From Cognatundibacterium aquatile (GTDB lineage Bacteria > Pseudomonadota > Gammaproteobacteria > Burkholderiales > Burkholderiaceae_D), in assembly GCF_014699135.1 (NCBI RefSeq), contig NZ_JACOFT010000003.1, positions 310,001 through 374,000 of the forward strand: 64,000 nt of DNA, in the 5' to 3' direction. A program made the position numbers and the translations under genes. Of the stretch, positions 1 to 8,757 are shown piece after piece. The notes under the pieces are model-generated. The model did no database searches and was not told the DNA's origin. It saw nothing but the letters and a program-made list of their open reading frames with translations. Position 1 is the stretch's first letter. Every line of letters begins with the position of its first letter.

Positions 1-1
1 T

Positions 2-115
2 TGGAATGCTAACATCACCAGTGGTTTTTACCATGATGTATCACAAACTCTGCAAATTACGGTAGTTGACGTTGTGCCGGAGGGATTTGCCGCTATCATT
101 GCGTTTTTCGTGTAA
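2..115 (+). CDS. Possible 3' end of a gene entering from the left edge
   Basis: An open frame runs from the first bases of the window to a TAA at 113-115, giving 37 codons that end in a hydrophobic stretch (FAAIIAFFV). No family is recognisable and the fragment could be open by chance. The downstream 190 bases before the permease hold no other evident gene. Confidence 0.25.
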   Translation, partial: WNANITSGFYHDVSQTLQITVVDVVPEGFAAIIAFFV

Positions 116-307
116 TCGTCATGAAACAAACGGAATTGAGTTGGTCAGCCTACCTGGATGTTATGTGCGTACAGTTTTTGCTTATAGACATTGTCCGTAG
201 CTGACCGGCGAGTTCTGCGTTCAACTGCACTTTTACACGCCGTGCCAGATCTGAGTGTCTGGTCTTTGCTATTTCATCAGATGCGCAGCAGTTTCTGAAA
301 ACAAGGA

Positions 308-1780
308 ATGATCTTGAGCTTTATATCATTAGCCCGCCAATTAACCCGCACGAAACCTATCGATGCTCATGAAGTGATCATTGAGGAACAGCATCAGCAT
401 AGCCTGCATCGCTCTTTGGGATTGTTTTCGCTGACGATGATCGGTGTCGGTGCCACCATAGGAACAGGCATCTTTTTCACCATGGTCGAAGCGGTACCTA
501 AAGCCGGGCCATCGGTTATTTTGTCGTTTCTGATTGCGGCACTGACTGCCGGGCTGACGGCGCTTTGCTATTCTGAATTATCGGCGCGGATTCCGGCTTC
601 CGGTTCTTCGTATTCATTTGCATATGCTACTGTCGGTGAATTCGCAGCGTTTGTGGTTGCCGCCTGTCTGTTACTGGAATATGGACTGGCGGCTAGTGCG
701 ACAGCAATAGGATGGTCGGCTTATCTGAACAATTTTCTACACAATGCGCTGGGTTGGCAGATTCCCGAGATGCTACGCACGCCGATGATCGTTGCCGGTG
801 CCAATGGTGTTGAAATTCATCCCGGGCAATTCAATCTGCCGCCGGTGGTACTGGTGATCATTTGTTGTTTCTTGCTGTTGCGCGGCGCGAAAGAGTCGGC
901 GACAGTGAATGCGATCATGGTCATGATCAAACTGGCGATACTGGTATTTTTTGCAGTGATTGCCTTTTCCAGTTTTCACGCTGAACATTTCACGCCGTTT
1001 TTTAATACCGACAATAGCAAAGGGCTGGCGGGCATGGCGGGTGTGAGAGCTGCTGCCGGCACGGTCTTTTTCTCTTTTATCGGGCTCGATACGGTGGCGA
1101 CTGCGGGTGCCGAAGTCAACAATCCCAAGCGTAATGTCCCGCTGGGAATCATGGCGGCGCTGATTGTTGTCACCGTGTTTTACATGCTGGTCGCGATTGC
1201 TGCCGTCGGCGCTCAACCTGCACATATGTTTGAGGGGCAAGAGGCAGGTCTCGCCGTGATTTTGCAGAATGTGACAGGCAAGGCGTGGCCAGCTTTGGTG
1301 CTTTCCGCAGGGGCGGTGATTTCTGTATTCAGTGTCACATTGGTGACGATTTATGGACAAAGCCGGATTTTGTATGCGATCAGTAAAGATGGTCTGATTC
1401 CTGCTTCATTTCAGAAAGTGCATCAACGCACACGCGCTCCGGTGATTAATACCGTGTTGGTTTGTCTGCTGGTCGGTATCGTTGCAGGTCTGGTGGACGC
1501 GACATTTTTGTGGGATATGGTCAGCATGGGAACGCTGGTGGCTTTCATCGTCGTTTCCGCATCCATTCCTGTGATACGTAAAAAAGGAATCGGGCATGGC
1601 GTGCAGGGTTTCCGCGTACCGTTTGGTCCGTACCTGATTCCGGCGCTGAGTATTTTTGCCTGTTTATATATTCTGAAAGACTTGTCGGGAACGACATTTA
1701 AAGTATTTTTTATCTGGATGTTCATTGCGATCAGTATCTATTTCGCATACAGCAAGCGTCACTCGGCGTTGAATAAATGA
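308..1780 (+). CDS. APC-family amino acid permease
   Basis: This 490-residue inner-membrane protein has about twelve hydrophobic segments and the signature GVGATIGTGIFF at residues 46-57, the substrate-binding unwound helix of the amino acid-polyamine-organocation superfamily. It most resembles the cationic amino acid (CAT/YfnA-like) branch, which imports amino acids by proton symport. The exact substrate cannot be read from sequence. The ATG at 308 directly abuts an AAGGA motif (303-307), which is too close to act as its ribosome site. A TTG at 314 sits six bases after it and may be the real start, shortening the protein by two residues. The gene appears monocistronic; the next gene follows after about 50 bases. 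Confidence 0.9.
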   Translation: MILSFISLARQLTRTKPIDAHEVIIEEQHQHSLHRSLGLFSLTMIGVGATIGTGIFFTMVEAVPKAGPSVILSFLIAALTAGLTALCYSELSARIPASGSSYSFAYATVGEFAAFVVAACLLLEYGLAASATAIGWSAYLNNFLHNALGWQIPEMLRTPMIVAGANGVEIHPGQFNLPPVVLVIICCFLLLRGAKESATVNAIMVMIKLAILVFFAVIAFSSFHAEHFTPFFNTDNSKGLAGMAGVRAAAGTVFFSFIGLDTVATAGAEVNNPKRNVPLGIMAALIVVTVFYMLVAIAAVGAQPAHMFEGQEAGLAVILQNVTGKAWPALVLSAGAVISVFSVTLVTIYGQSRILYAISKDGLIPASFQKVHQRTRAPVINTVLVCLLVGIVAGLVDATFLWDMVSMGTLVAFIVVSASIPVIRKKGIGHGVQGFRVPFGPYLIPALSIFACLYILKDLSGTTFKVFFIWMFIAISIYFAYSKRHSALNK

Positions 1781-1833
1781 TGTCTGGCAGCGGATGCCGG
1801 ATATGAATGAAAAATGAATGGAAGGCGAACAAC

Positions 1834-2307
1834 ATGAAACATCAGATTCTGGCATGTGCAGCACTGGCTTTATTTTCAACAACCGTCTGCGCTGAACATA
1901 TCGGCAGCGTGGATACGGCTTTTAAACTGATCGGTCCCGATCATAAGGTGGTGGTGGAAGCCTATGATGATCCTAAAGTTGCGGGCGTAACTTGTTATGT
2001 ATCCCGCGCCAAGACTGGCGGCATTTCAGGTGGCTTGGGATTGGCGGAAGATAAAGCTGAAGCGTCGATTGCCTGTCGTCAGGTCGGGCCGGTCAGTTTT
2101 CCGGCGCCGTTAAAGCAACAGGAAGAAGTGTTCAATCAAAGTTTATCTATTCTTTTCAAAAAGTTACGCATTGTCCGCATGGTCGATCAGAAAAGAAATG
2201 CTCTGGTTTACCTGACCTATTCGGATAAGCTGATTGATGGTTCGCCGCAGAATAGTGTCACAGCTGTGCCAGTGGACAGAAATACCCTGATTCCAGTGAA
2301 AAAATAA
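1834..2307 (+). CDS. creA: CreA-family periplasmic protein
   Basis: The protein closely follows the E. coli CreA pattern: [19 protein letters not shown], then [31 protein letters not shown] and [12 protein letters not shown]. The N-terminus is a signal peptide ([20 protein letters not shown]), so it is exported to the periplasm. The function of CreA is not established. A longer frame begins at 1807, but ATG 1834 has GGAAGG (1820-1825) eight bases upstream and begins exactly at the signal peptide, so it is preferred. No creBCD genes are next to it. Confidence 0.88.
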   Translation: MKHQILACAALALFSTTVCAEHIGSVDTAFKLIGPDHKVVVEAYDDPKVAGVTCYVSRAKTGGISGGLGLAEDKAEASIACRQVGPVSFPAPLKQQEEVFNQSLSILFKKLRIVRMVDQKRNALVYLTYSDKLIDGSPQNSVTAVPVDRNTLIPVKK

Positions 2308-2417
2308 GGTGAATCAGTGCCAACCAGAACCTGAAAACACGCGCCATACAGTTCTTTCTACGCGGTAATATGCGTTAAAATGGGCGTTGCACAATATTAC
2401 TCAATTGCTGTTTTGAT

Positions 2418-3281
2418 ATGACTCCTCCAAGCACTGCACACGTCGCCAGCGATCAATCCGTTGACGCCCTGATCAAAACCATACGCATACCGCCACGTCC
2501 GAGCATGCTATTGGATTTGCAGACGGAGTTAGCCAGCAAAGAGCCTGATCCGGGACGGCTGGCAGCCATCATTTCGAATGATGTGTCCTTGTCGGCATCT
2601 TTACTCAAAGTCACCAATTCGTCTTTTTTTGGCTTGCGCCTGAAGGCCACTTCCGTTGCGCATGCCGTGAAACTATTGGGCATACAGCAATGCGGTTTGC
2701 TGATGACGGGAATTATTGCGCGTCAGGCAGTGCAGACAGAAAAAATTCCGCTCGCTAAATTCTGGGATTTCTCGTCTAAACGGGCGCAGGCAATGGCGCA
2801 TCTGGCGAGCCGTATGCGCATTTGCTCAGCAGATATTGCACACACATTCGGCTTGTTCTGTGACATTGGTATTCCATTGTTGCTGGAACGTTTTCCTGAT
2901 TATCAGGAAACGCTGGTGTTAGCCGGTAATGACGTCAACGAAAAATTTACCGCAATAGAACAGAAGCGACACAGCACCAGTCATACGTCCATTGGTGCTT
3001 TGATGGCGCGGACCTGGGGATTACCGGAAGAAGTGTCGAACGCAATATTGTTGCACCACGATTATCTCGTGCTAACGGATTCTGCGACCAATGACCGTGT
3101 GCGGGCTTTGGTGGCGCTGGCGCTGGTGTCGGAATATGGCATATACCGTTACCACGGTCAGGAAAACTGGGCTGAGTGGGACAAAGGCGGGCAACTAGCC
3201 TGCGATTTTCTTGGCCTGGCGAACGACGAAGTTGAAGATCGTTTTGAAGAGTTGCACGACTTATTCAACAGCGTACATTAA
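2418..3281 (+). CDS. HDOD-domain signalling protein
   Basis: The 287-residue protein carries an HDOD domain (about residues 15-215), recognised by IPPRPSMLLDLQTEL, IISNDVSLSASLLKVTNSSFFG and a later GLPEEVSNAILLHHDY segment. HDOD proteins are non-catalytic relatives of HD phosphohydrolases and usually act as scaffolds in stress or c-di-GMP signalling. No GGDEF, EAL or receiver domain is attached. The upstream region has a plausible extended -10 (TTAAAAT near 2374), but the ribosome site is weak. The role is unknown. Confidence 0.85.
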   Translation: MTPPSTAHVASDQSVDALIKTIRIPPRPSMLLDLQTELASKEPDPGRLAAIISNDVSLSASLLKVTNSSFFGLRLKATSVAHAVKLLGIQQCGLLMTGIIARQAVQTEKIPLAKFWDFSSKRAQAMAHLASRMRICSADIAHTFGLFCDIGIPLLLERFPDYQETLVLAGNDVNEKFTAIEQKRHSTSHTSIGALMARTWGLPEEVSNAILLHHDYLVLTDSATNDRVRALVALALVSEYGIYRYHGQENWAEWDKGGQLACDFLGLANDEVEDRFEELHDLFNSVH

Positions 3282-3297
3282 TTCTCGCGGCGCTTGT

Positions 3298-3489
3298 TCA
3301 GCGCCCACCCAGCAAACGTGCTGGCAACATGACAATCGCACGCAGTAATTCGAAAACGCCATCAACGGCAATCCCGAGTATTCTGAATGGCAGTAACAGC
3401 AGCCAGAATAAGGGATACAGCAACAGCGCCATGATTGCCAGCGGCCAGCACAATACAAATAAAATTATCCAGATCAGCAAGGTCAGCAT
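3298..3489 (-). CDS. Small membrane protein, 63 residues
   Basis: The frame encodes almost only hydrophobic residues, beginning MLTLLIWIILFVLCWPLAIM and ending ILGIAVDGVFELLRAIVMLP-ARLLGGR, so one hairpin of two membrane segments is likely. The ATG at 3489 lies five bases after the stop of the upstream 29-residue frame and has no Shine-Dalgarno motif of its own, which suggests translational coupling. A longer upstream in-frame extension would read through hydrophilic residues and is less likely. No family is recognised. Confidence 0.6.
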   Translation of the reverse strand: MLTLLIWIILFVLCWPLAIMALLLYPLFWLLLLPFRILGIAVDGVFELLRAIVMLPARLLGGR

Positions 3490-3494
3490 GATGC

Positions 3495-3584
3495 TCAGGC
3501 CAGTAACTGGTGAATCAGATTGCTCAGCATGACCAGCGCGATCGCGGCGATGACGATACCATCCATATTTGCAGTGAGTTTCAT
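3495..3584 (-). CDS. Very small single-span membrane peptide, 29 residues
   Basis: The frame is MKLTANMDGIVIAAIALVML followed by SNLIHQLLA and a TGA. It has a strong ribosome site (AAGGA about six bases before ATG 3584) and one membrane helix. It lies five bases upstream of the 63-residue membrane protein and would form a two-gene micro-operon with it. Support is the ribosome site, hydrophobicity and spacing; no homolog is known to me. Confidence 0.5.
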   Translation of the reverse strand: MKLTANMDGIVIAAIALVMLSNLIHQLLA

Positions 3585-3770
3585 ACCATTTCCTTTCCAT
3601 ATCGTGTGGGAGTAATGCCACTGTAATTGGCACGATAAGGGAAGGCGAATTGTTTGCGATAAAGCGTCATTTGGCGGGAACAGAGTGTTTTTATCCGCGA
3701 CGAACACCCCTGTTTTCAGACCGAAACCGATATTGCGATATTGTGATTTCAGCCTCAGGTCTGACGTGGT

Positions 3771-4265
3771 TCAGTGTTGAAAACACCAGTGCCATGGTTC
3801 GTATTGATATCCACTGTGATTTCCTGGCGGGTAAGACATGTCAAAACCAAATTCGTGGGCATGTTGTTGCAGCCACCGGAATGCTGTTGTGGTGTCAAAT
3901 GAAATTTCCAGTTCAGGATCTTCCGGCGTGGCGATGTCGATAGCCCGGCCAGTGTGATGTTCGCTATATCCCGGCGGGGCACACACTTGCAAGATGTCAT
4001 GAATTTCCTGCCCTGCCGCAAGTTTGGCCTGGATGATTTCAGCCTGACGGGCGACGCTGCGAAAGGCTGAAATCATCAGCAGGGCAATACCGTCACCAGC
4101 CGCGGTATTTTTCATCGCTTGCCAGGCCTGATTGGCGGCGGGTGTCAGCCAATACTCGCGCCCATCCTCTCCCACCTCAGCAAGCACCAGAGACGTCGCT
4201 TCAGATACCGCAACGAAGCCGCGCTGCTGCAATATCTCCGCGCTTATTCCCAGTGCATCCAGCAT
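3771..4265 (-). CDS. VanY-like D-alanyl-D-alanine carboxypeptidase (M15B)
   Basis: This 164-residue zinc peptidase shows the M15 motif SxHxxGxAxD (S101, H103, G106, A108, D110) and the distal EPWHW (H159), with SAFRS at 66-70. The family removes terminal D-alanine from murein peptides. No signal peptide is seen, so it probably works in the cytoplasm on imported peptides instead of on the sacculus. Its ATG (4265) directly abuts the stop codon of the AmiD-like gene, so it is the third gene of a tight minus-strand operon with the amidase and a sugar kinase. This placement points to murein peptide salvage. Confidence 0.85.
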   Translation of the reverse strand: MLDALGISAEILQQRGFVAVSEATSLVLAEVGEDGREYWLTPAANQAWQAMKNTAAGDGIALLMISAFRSVARQAEIIQAKLAAGQEIHDILQVCAPPGYSEHHTGRAIDIATPEDPELEISFDTTTAFRWLQQHAHEFGFDMSYPPGNHSGYQYEPWHWCFQH

Positions 4266-5054
4266 TTATCGTGTCTTCGTGTTTGCCGTCAGGACGTCCA
4301 GCATGGCCGCTGTCTGAGCATCGGGGACGCCATCAAATTTTTCCTGACGATATTTACTTTGAAATGCGATCAGTACATTTTTGGTTGCCTCATCCAACAC
4401 GCCGGTTTGCGGTGTGTTGTAGCCATGTTGTGCCAGTTTTTTCTGATACCAGTTGACATCTGGTAATTGCTCTTCATAGAGCGGCATACGTTGGGCCACT
4501 TGTGTTGCGTCCGGCCAAGGAATCAGGCCTGCATCAGCTAATTGTTTCCACGGAAACAGCGGGCCCGGATCAGACTTACGTTGTGGGGCGATGTCGGAAT
4601 GGCCAAGAATGTATTCTGGACGTATCTGATGGCGTGCAACGATGTCCTTCACCAGCGCAATGACACGGTCGATCTGTGCCTGTGGGAAAGGGAAGTAGGT
4701 GCGGCCTTCCGGCGCATCGCGGAAACCCAGATTAACAATTTCGATGCCGATAGAGCTGGCGTTCAGGCGGCTATAACCTTTCCAGTCGCTGAGTCCGGCG
4801 TGATACGACATTTTACTTTCATCAACGAGTTGCCAGACTTTGACCGGCATCTGATCGCCGACCAGATAGTGACTGCTGACACCTTGCTGGCTCAATACCT
4901 TGAGTGAAGTCGGCTCATCAATCGCGGTGTAATGCAGAATCAGAAATTGCACGCGGTCTTCCTGACTTTTCGCCGAGATGCTGGAATCGATGTGTGATGT
5001 AGCGCAGCCGGTGAGGAAGGCGGCGAGGAATCCGAGTAAGAGTAATTTTTTCAT
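4266..5054 (-). CDS. amiD: AmiD-like N-acetylmuramoyl-L-alanine amidase, lipoprotein
   Basis: The 262-residue protein starts with a lipoprotein signal (LTGC, lipid on C17). It has an amidase_2 zinc fold with H41 in ILHYTAID, a middle SIGIEIVNLG strand and the distal LGHSDIAPQRKSDPG ligand region. A peptidoglycan-binding helix bundle follows near residues 200-245. Size and order match E. coli AmiD (about 276 residues), an outer-membrane amidase that cuts the MurNAc-L-Ala bond, including in anhydro-muropeptides. Its start overlaps the kinase stop by ATGA. Confidence 0.9.
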   Translation of the reverse strand: MKKLLLLGFLAAFLTGCATSHIDSSISAKSQEDRVQFLILHYTAIDEPTSLKVLSQQGVSSHYLVGDQMPVKVWQLVDESKMSYHAGLSDWKGYSRLNASSIGIEIVNLGFRDAPEGRTYFPFPQAQIDRVIALVKDIVARHQIRPEYILGHSDIAPQRKSDPGPLFPWKQLADAGLIPWPDATQVAQRMPLYEEQLPDVNWYQKKLAQHGYNTPQTGVLDEATKNVLIAFQSKYRQEKFDGVPDAQTAAMLDVLTANTKTR

Positions 5055-6004
5055 GTGAGTGATTTAAGTTGTCTGGCAGCGAGCCGGGCTGCCGAAAAAT
5101 GTGCCTGGCAAATACTGGTACGTAAGCTGATGTCTGAAGGTAAATGGGTACGACAAGATGCTGCAATCAATGGATGGAGTTCAAGTACCCGCCCGCTGAG
5201 AACCACAGGCTTGTTGCCGAAGCGTTTGCACATTGCCATTCCCAGTCGCGCCAGTTCTTGTCCGGCTCTTTTTAAAATATCAGCTGCGACGTCATCCGTA
5301 TTCGCGCAGGCTGCTACAGCCAACGCCAGTTTACCGATGTCACCGCGGCTGTGGTGATACATGAAATCTTTGGATTTGTCCCAATCATCGCCGCCGATGG
5401 TTTTGAATATTTCTTGCGCAAGCAGCGAATTGCGCGATGCTCCCGGGCATTCGTCTTCTGCACGCCAGATATGGCGTACTGCTTCGCGGGCGATCCAGAA
5501 GCCGCTGCCGCCATCGTCAAGCAAATAGCCGCGCCCACCAGCGCGATGAAATTGTCCGGCTTCGTCAATATAGGCGGCGATAGAACCGGTACCCGCATAA
5601 ACCAGATAGCCTGTTCCCGGCTTGAAACTATCCAGATACGCAATTTCGATGTCAGTACCGAGGCGAATGCATGGTTCCGGCATTTGCAGAATACTGGTCA
5701 ACATCTCCAGAATGACGACACGCATATCGTCACTGAAACCGGTAATGCCGACTCTGACTGTCTGTAAGTTGCCGTGGCTGCGTGCAGCAGCAGCGAGGTC
5801 GGAAAACACTTGTGCGAATTCCTGTTTTCCCTGCTGCGCCTTGAGTTGCAGAGCCGTCAATCCTGCCGCGGTGCCGCTGGCGATGATGTCTTCGTTGGCC
5901 GTTGCCAGCGCCCAGCGCGTCTGCGTTCCGCCCGTATCTATCCCCAAAGCCAGCGCTGATGCGTTGTCTTTTATACCGGGAAAAACGAAATCTGCTGGGT
6001 TCAT
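5051..6004 (-). CDS. BadF/BcrA-family sugar kinase, likely MurNAc/GlcNAc kinase
   Basis: This 317-residue ASKHA-fold kinase has the phosphate-1 motif GIDTGGTQTRW (residues 21-31), an adenosine-side YAGTGSIAAYID segment and a GGRGYLLDDGGSGFWIAREA region typical of N-acetylglucosamine kinases and of MurK. MurK-type enzymes phosphorylate MurNAc and GlcNAc at O6. MurNAc-6-phosphate is the substrate of MurQ, which is encoded 9 kb away in the same island. This pairing favours a MurK-like role, though GlcNAc alone as substrate is possible. It is the first gene of the kinase-amidase-carboxypeptidase operon; no strong ribosome site precedes ATG 6004. Confidence 0.78.
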   Translation of the reverse strand: MNPADFVFPGIKDNASALALGIDTGGTQTRWALATANEDIIASGTAAGLTALQLKAQQGKQEFAQVFSDLAAAARSHGNLQTVRVGITGFSDDMRVVILEMLTSILQMPEPCIRLGTDIEIAYLDSFKPGTGYLVYAGTGSIAAYIDEAGQFHRAGGRGYLLDDGGSGFWIAREAVRHIWRAEDECPGASRNSLLAQEIFKTIGGDDWDKSKDFMYHHSRGDIGKLALAVAACANTDDVAADILKRAGQELARLGMAMCKRFGNKPVVLSGRVLELHPLIAASCRTHLPSDISLRTSICQAHFSAARLAARQLKSLT

Positions 6005-6306
6005 ATAGGGATGATCTGTTCTGTCATATTTTCGGATAAAACCCGCTGCCTTGCTGCCACTTTAATTCTTTACGAAACATCAGAGTTTTTTAACGACTAT
6101 GCTCTATCAGTGTTTGCTTCGTTTATCATAGGTCGCTTTTGCGACACGCAGAAAATGAAAAGATAGCGTCAGCGTATAACTTTACTCTATGAGCAAAGCG
6201 TAAAAATTCAATCGTCTTCCGGTGTTTTTGTTGGGAAGATGTATTCGTAGAACTCATCTCTATTAATGAAATGAGTTCTGGCATTTCACCAGGAAAAACT
6301 CACACG
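6005..6306. promoter_or_regulatory. Divergent promoter region of the murein salvage island
   Basis: This roughly 300-base gap separates the minus-strand kinase operon from the plus-strand permease operon and must hold both promoters. It is AT-rich around 6060-6130 and contains the inverted repeat GTCGC-TTTT-GCGAC at 6132-6145. A LysR gene lies in the same island and could act here, but no binding site can be proved by eye. Confidence 0.4.
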
Positions 6307-7602
6307 ATGACAAGAGACGTCACAACTGCCAACGATACTGAGCAAACACCGGCAACCGGTGTATGGCGCTGGATACCATCATTGTATTTCAGTCAGGGCA
6401 TTCCCTATGTGGTTGTGATGACCTTGTCCGTCATTATGTACAAGAACATGGGTATTTCCAATGCCGATATTGCGCTGTACACCAGCTGGTTGTATCTGCC
6501 ATTTGTGATTAAGCCTTTATGGTCGCCGTTTGTGGACATGTTTAAGACCAAACGTTTCTGGGTGATTACGCTGGAACTGGTGATCGGTGCGTTATTTGGG
6601 CTGGTCGCATTCACGATACCGATGAGCAGTTTTTTTCAGATGACCTTGCTGGTGTTCTGGCTGTTGGCATTCGGTGCCGCCACGCATGACATCAGCAGTG
6701 ATGGCTTTTACATGCTGGCACTGGAGCAGCATCAGCAGGCCGCGTTTGTCGGTGTACGCAGCATGTTTTTCCGGATGTCGATGCTGACGGGGCAGGGCGC
6801 GTTGGTCTATCTTGCCGGAACGCTGAAAGATCTGACCGGAAATGTGGCATTTGGCTGGATGGTTGTGTTCGGCGTGCTGGCGGCGATGTTTGTGAGTCTG
6901 TCGCTGTATCACAAATGGGCTTTGCCCAGACCCGACAGCGATCACGCGCAAGGTGATCCGAATCAGGTCGTCGCGACGTTTTTTACGATTTTCGGCAAAT
7001 TCATCAGGAAGAAAAATATTCTGCTGACGATTGCTTTTTTGTTGCTGTATCGCTTTGGCGAAGCGCAGTTAGTCAAAATGGCGCCACCATTTTTGCTGGA
7101 TAGTCTGGATAAAGGCGGGCTGGGTTTATCGACGCAGGCGGTTGGCATCGTCTACGGTACCGGTGGCATGATTGCACTGACGCTGGGCGGCCTCGCCGGC
7201 GGCGCGCTGATTTCAATTTATGGTCTGAAGCGTTGCCTGTGGCCGATGGCGCTGGCGATCAATGTGCCGCACATCGTGTATGTGTATCTGGCATTCGTAC
7301 AACCGCAAAATATTTACCTGGTCGGTGCCGCCGTGGCCATTGAGCAGATGGGATATGGCTTCGGCTTCACGGCTTACGTGCTGTACATGATTATGGTTGC
7401 CGATGGCGAACACAAGACTGCGCATTACGCGATCTGCACCGGTTTCATGGCGATGAGCATGATGCTGCCAGGTATGTTCAGCGGCTGGTTGCAGGCAACG
7501 CTGGGCTACGCGCATTTCTTTGTATGGATTTGCCTCGCCGCGATTCCGACCTTTATTGTGACAGCCTTGATTACGGTCGATCCCGAGTTTGGCAAGAAGT
7601 GA
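6307..7602 (+). CDS. AmpG-like muropeptide permease (MFS)
   Basis: The product has about twelve membrane segments and the AmpG-type opening WRWIPSLYFSQGIPYVVV, followed by WLYLPFVIKPLWSPFVD, a variant of the AmpG/acetyl-CoA transporter loop. AmpG imports GlcNAc-anhydroMurNAc peptides by proton symport, and the flanking murein enzymes support this role. Two starts are possible: ATG 6271, without a ribosome site, and ATG 6307, with AGGA at 6291-6294. The second is preferred although its spacing of 12 bases is long. The gene heads a plus-strand series ending with the serine hydrolase at 12779. Confidence 0.8.
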   Translation: MTRDVTTANDTEQTPATGVWRWIPSLYFSQGIPYVVVMTLSVIMYKNMGISNADIALYTSWLYLPFVIKPLWSPFVDMFKTKRFWVITLELVIGALFGLVAFTIPMSSFFQMTLLVFWLLAFGAATHDISSDGFYMLALEQHQQAAFVGVRSMFFRMSMLTGQGALVYLAGTLKDLTGNVAFGWMVVFGVLAAMFVSLSLYHKWALPRPDSDHAQGDPNQVVATFFTIFGKFIRKKNILLTIAFLLLYRFGEAQLVKMAPPFLLDSLDKGGLGLSTQAVGIVYGTGGMIALTLGGLAGGALISIYGLKRCLWPMALAINVPHIVYVYLAFVQPQNIYLVGAAVAIEQMGYGFGFTAYVLYMIMVADGEHKTAHYAICTGFMAMSMMLPGMFSGWLQATLGYAHFFVWICLAAIPTFIVTALITVDPEFGKK

Positions 7603-7610
7603 TAAGTGAG

Positions 7611-7710
7611 GGACTGACGCAAAACCGCCCCGGCGGCGTTATGGCTCCTGGCCGTACTATTCGTACTGTCTTCGTCGCCATGCCTTGCCGGGACAATTTT
7701 GCGTCAGTCC
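7611..7710. repeat. MITE-like repeat, family B, copy 1 (100 bp)
   Basis: The element is bounded by perfect 14-bp terminal inverted repeats, GGACTGACGCAAAA at 7611-7624 and its complement at 7697-7710. Inner arms (CCCGGC...ATGGC with GCCAT...GCCGGG) let the whole element fold into one long cruciform. The flanks GATAAGTGAG and TATAAGTAAG match at 8 of 10 bases and may be an imperfect target duplication. A second member lies at 12780-12960. There is no coding capacity. It sits between the AmpG-like gene and the M14 gene, in the middle of the plus-strand series. Confidence 0.85.
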
Positions 7711-7758
7711 TATAAGTAAGAAGTGATCAACAAGAGGTCGGTTACGTTTTAGTCTGGA

Positions 7759-8757
7759 ATGAGTATAAGTATGAGTTCGCAACATTTGTTTTTTAACAGC
7801 CAACGCTATCAGTCAACGCTTGCCGGATCGCGCATCATCATTACCGGTGCGGTGCATGGCAACGAGATTTGCGGCACGCTGGCGATACGACGCGTGATTG
7901 CTGAAATCGACGCCGGCATCATTCAGATCGTATCCGGTTGTGTGACTTTCGTACCGGTGACGAATCCACTGGCTTATCAGCGCGGCGAAAGACAGGGCGA
8001 CCGTAATCTGAACCGCCGCTTGTTGCCAACGGCAACGCCAGTGGAGTTTGAGGATCATGTTGCCAACTGGTTGTGCCCTTTACTGGCGGAGCACGATGTT
8101 TTACTCGACCTGCATTCTTTCCGCGGCGAAGGCGAGGCTTTTGTTCTGGTCGGACCGGAAAATAACGATGGCGATATCGAACCCTTCAGCCACGCAGAAG
8201 CCGAGCTGGCGATGGCACTGCGTCTGGGCGTACATCGCATGGTGGATGGCTGGCTGAGCACGTATGCGCGTGGCGTCGCCCGCCGTCAGCAAAGACTGGG
8301 GCCGAATGCAGATGCCAGAATGCTGGCGAATGCGAATACCCAGTTCGGTGTCGGTACTACAGAGTACATGCGTTCCGTCGGCGGTTATGCGGTCACGCTG
8401 GAATGCGGTCAGCATCTCGACCCGCAAGCACCGGAAGTCGCGTACCGGGCGATCATCAATACTCTGACGCATCTCGGCATCATTGCCGGAACAGCACCTG
8501 CTGCCGTCAAAGAAATTGAAAGCCTGCGCATCTATGATGTGATCGACAAGCTGCACGACGACGATCATTTCATTCGCGACTGGCGCAGTTTTGACGAAGT
8601 AAAAAAAGGCGATCTGATCGGCTTGCGCCACGATGGCAGCGAGGTCAGGGCAGAAATGGATGGCCGCATGATATTCCCCGATGCCGGTGCGCATTGTGGC
8701 GAAGAATGGTTTTATATCACTCGTTACAGCGACAGAATTCAAGAGGGAAACGCATGA
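7759..8757 (+). CDS. M14-type zinc amidohydrolase (AstE/AspA/MpaA-like)
   Basis: This 332-residue protein has the zinc motif HGNE (H33, E36), RNLNRR substrate-binding residues, a DLHSFRG third-ligand region and VTLECGQH with the catalytic glutamate. These mark the succinylglutamate desuccinylase/aspartoacylase branch of M14. In E. coli the related MpaA splits gamma-D-Glu-mDAP in murein tripeptide. Given the neighbours, a similar murein-peptide role is the best inference, but deacylation of another N-acyl amino acid cannot be excluded. A second in-frame ATG lies at 7771. Its TGA overlaps the next start as ATGA (8754-8757). Confidence 0.75.
   Translation: MSISMSSQHLFFNSQRYQSTLAGSRIIITGAVHGNEICGTLAIRRVIAEIDAGIIQIVSGCVTFVPVTNPLAYQRGERQGDRNLNRRLLPTATPVEFEDHVANWLCPLLAEHDVLLDLHSFRGEGEAFVLVGPENNDGDIEPFSHAEAELAMALRLGVHRMVDGWLSTYARGVARRQQRLGPNADARMLANANTQFGVGTTEYMRSVGGYAVTLECGQHLDPQAPEVAYRAIINTLTHLGIIAGTAPAAVKEIESLRIYDVIDKLHDDDHFIRDWRSFDEVKKGDLIGLRHDGSEVRAEMDGRMIFPDAGAHCGEEWFYITRYSDRIQEGNA

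Noticed and set aside
773..1360. Long antisense open frame inside the permease gene
   Set aside because: It is rich in His, Arg and Gln, has no family features, and lies wholly within a well-supported gene; typical of shadow frames in this composition.
3650..4020. Open frames opposite the VanY-like gene
   Set aside because: They lie antisense to a gene with intact zinc motifs and show no protein-like features.
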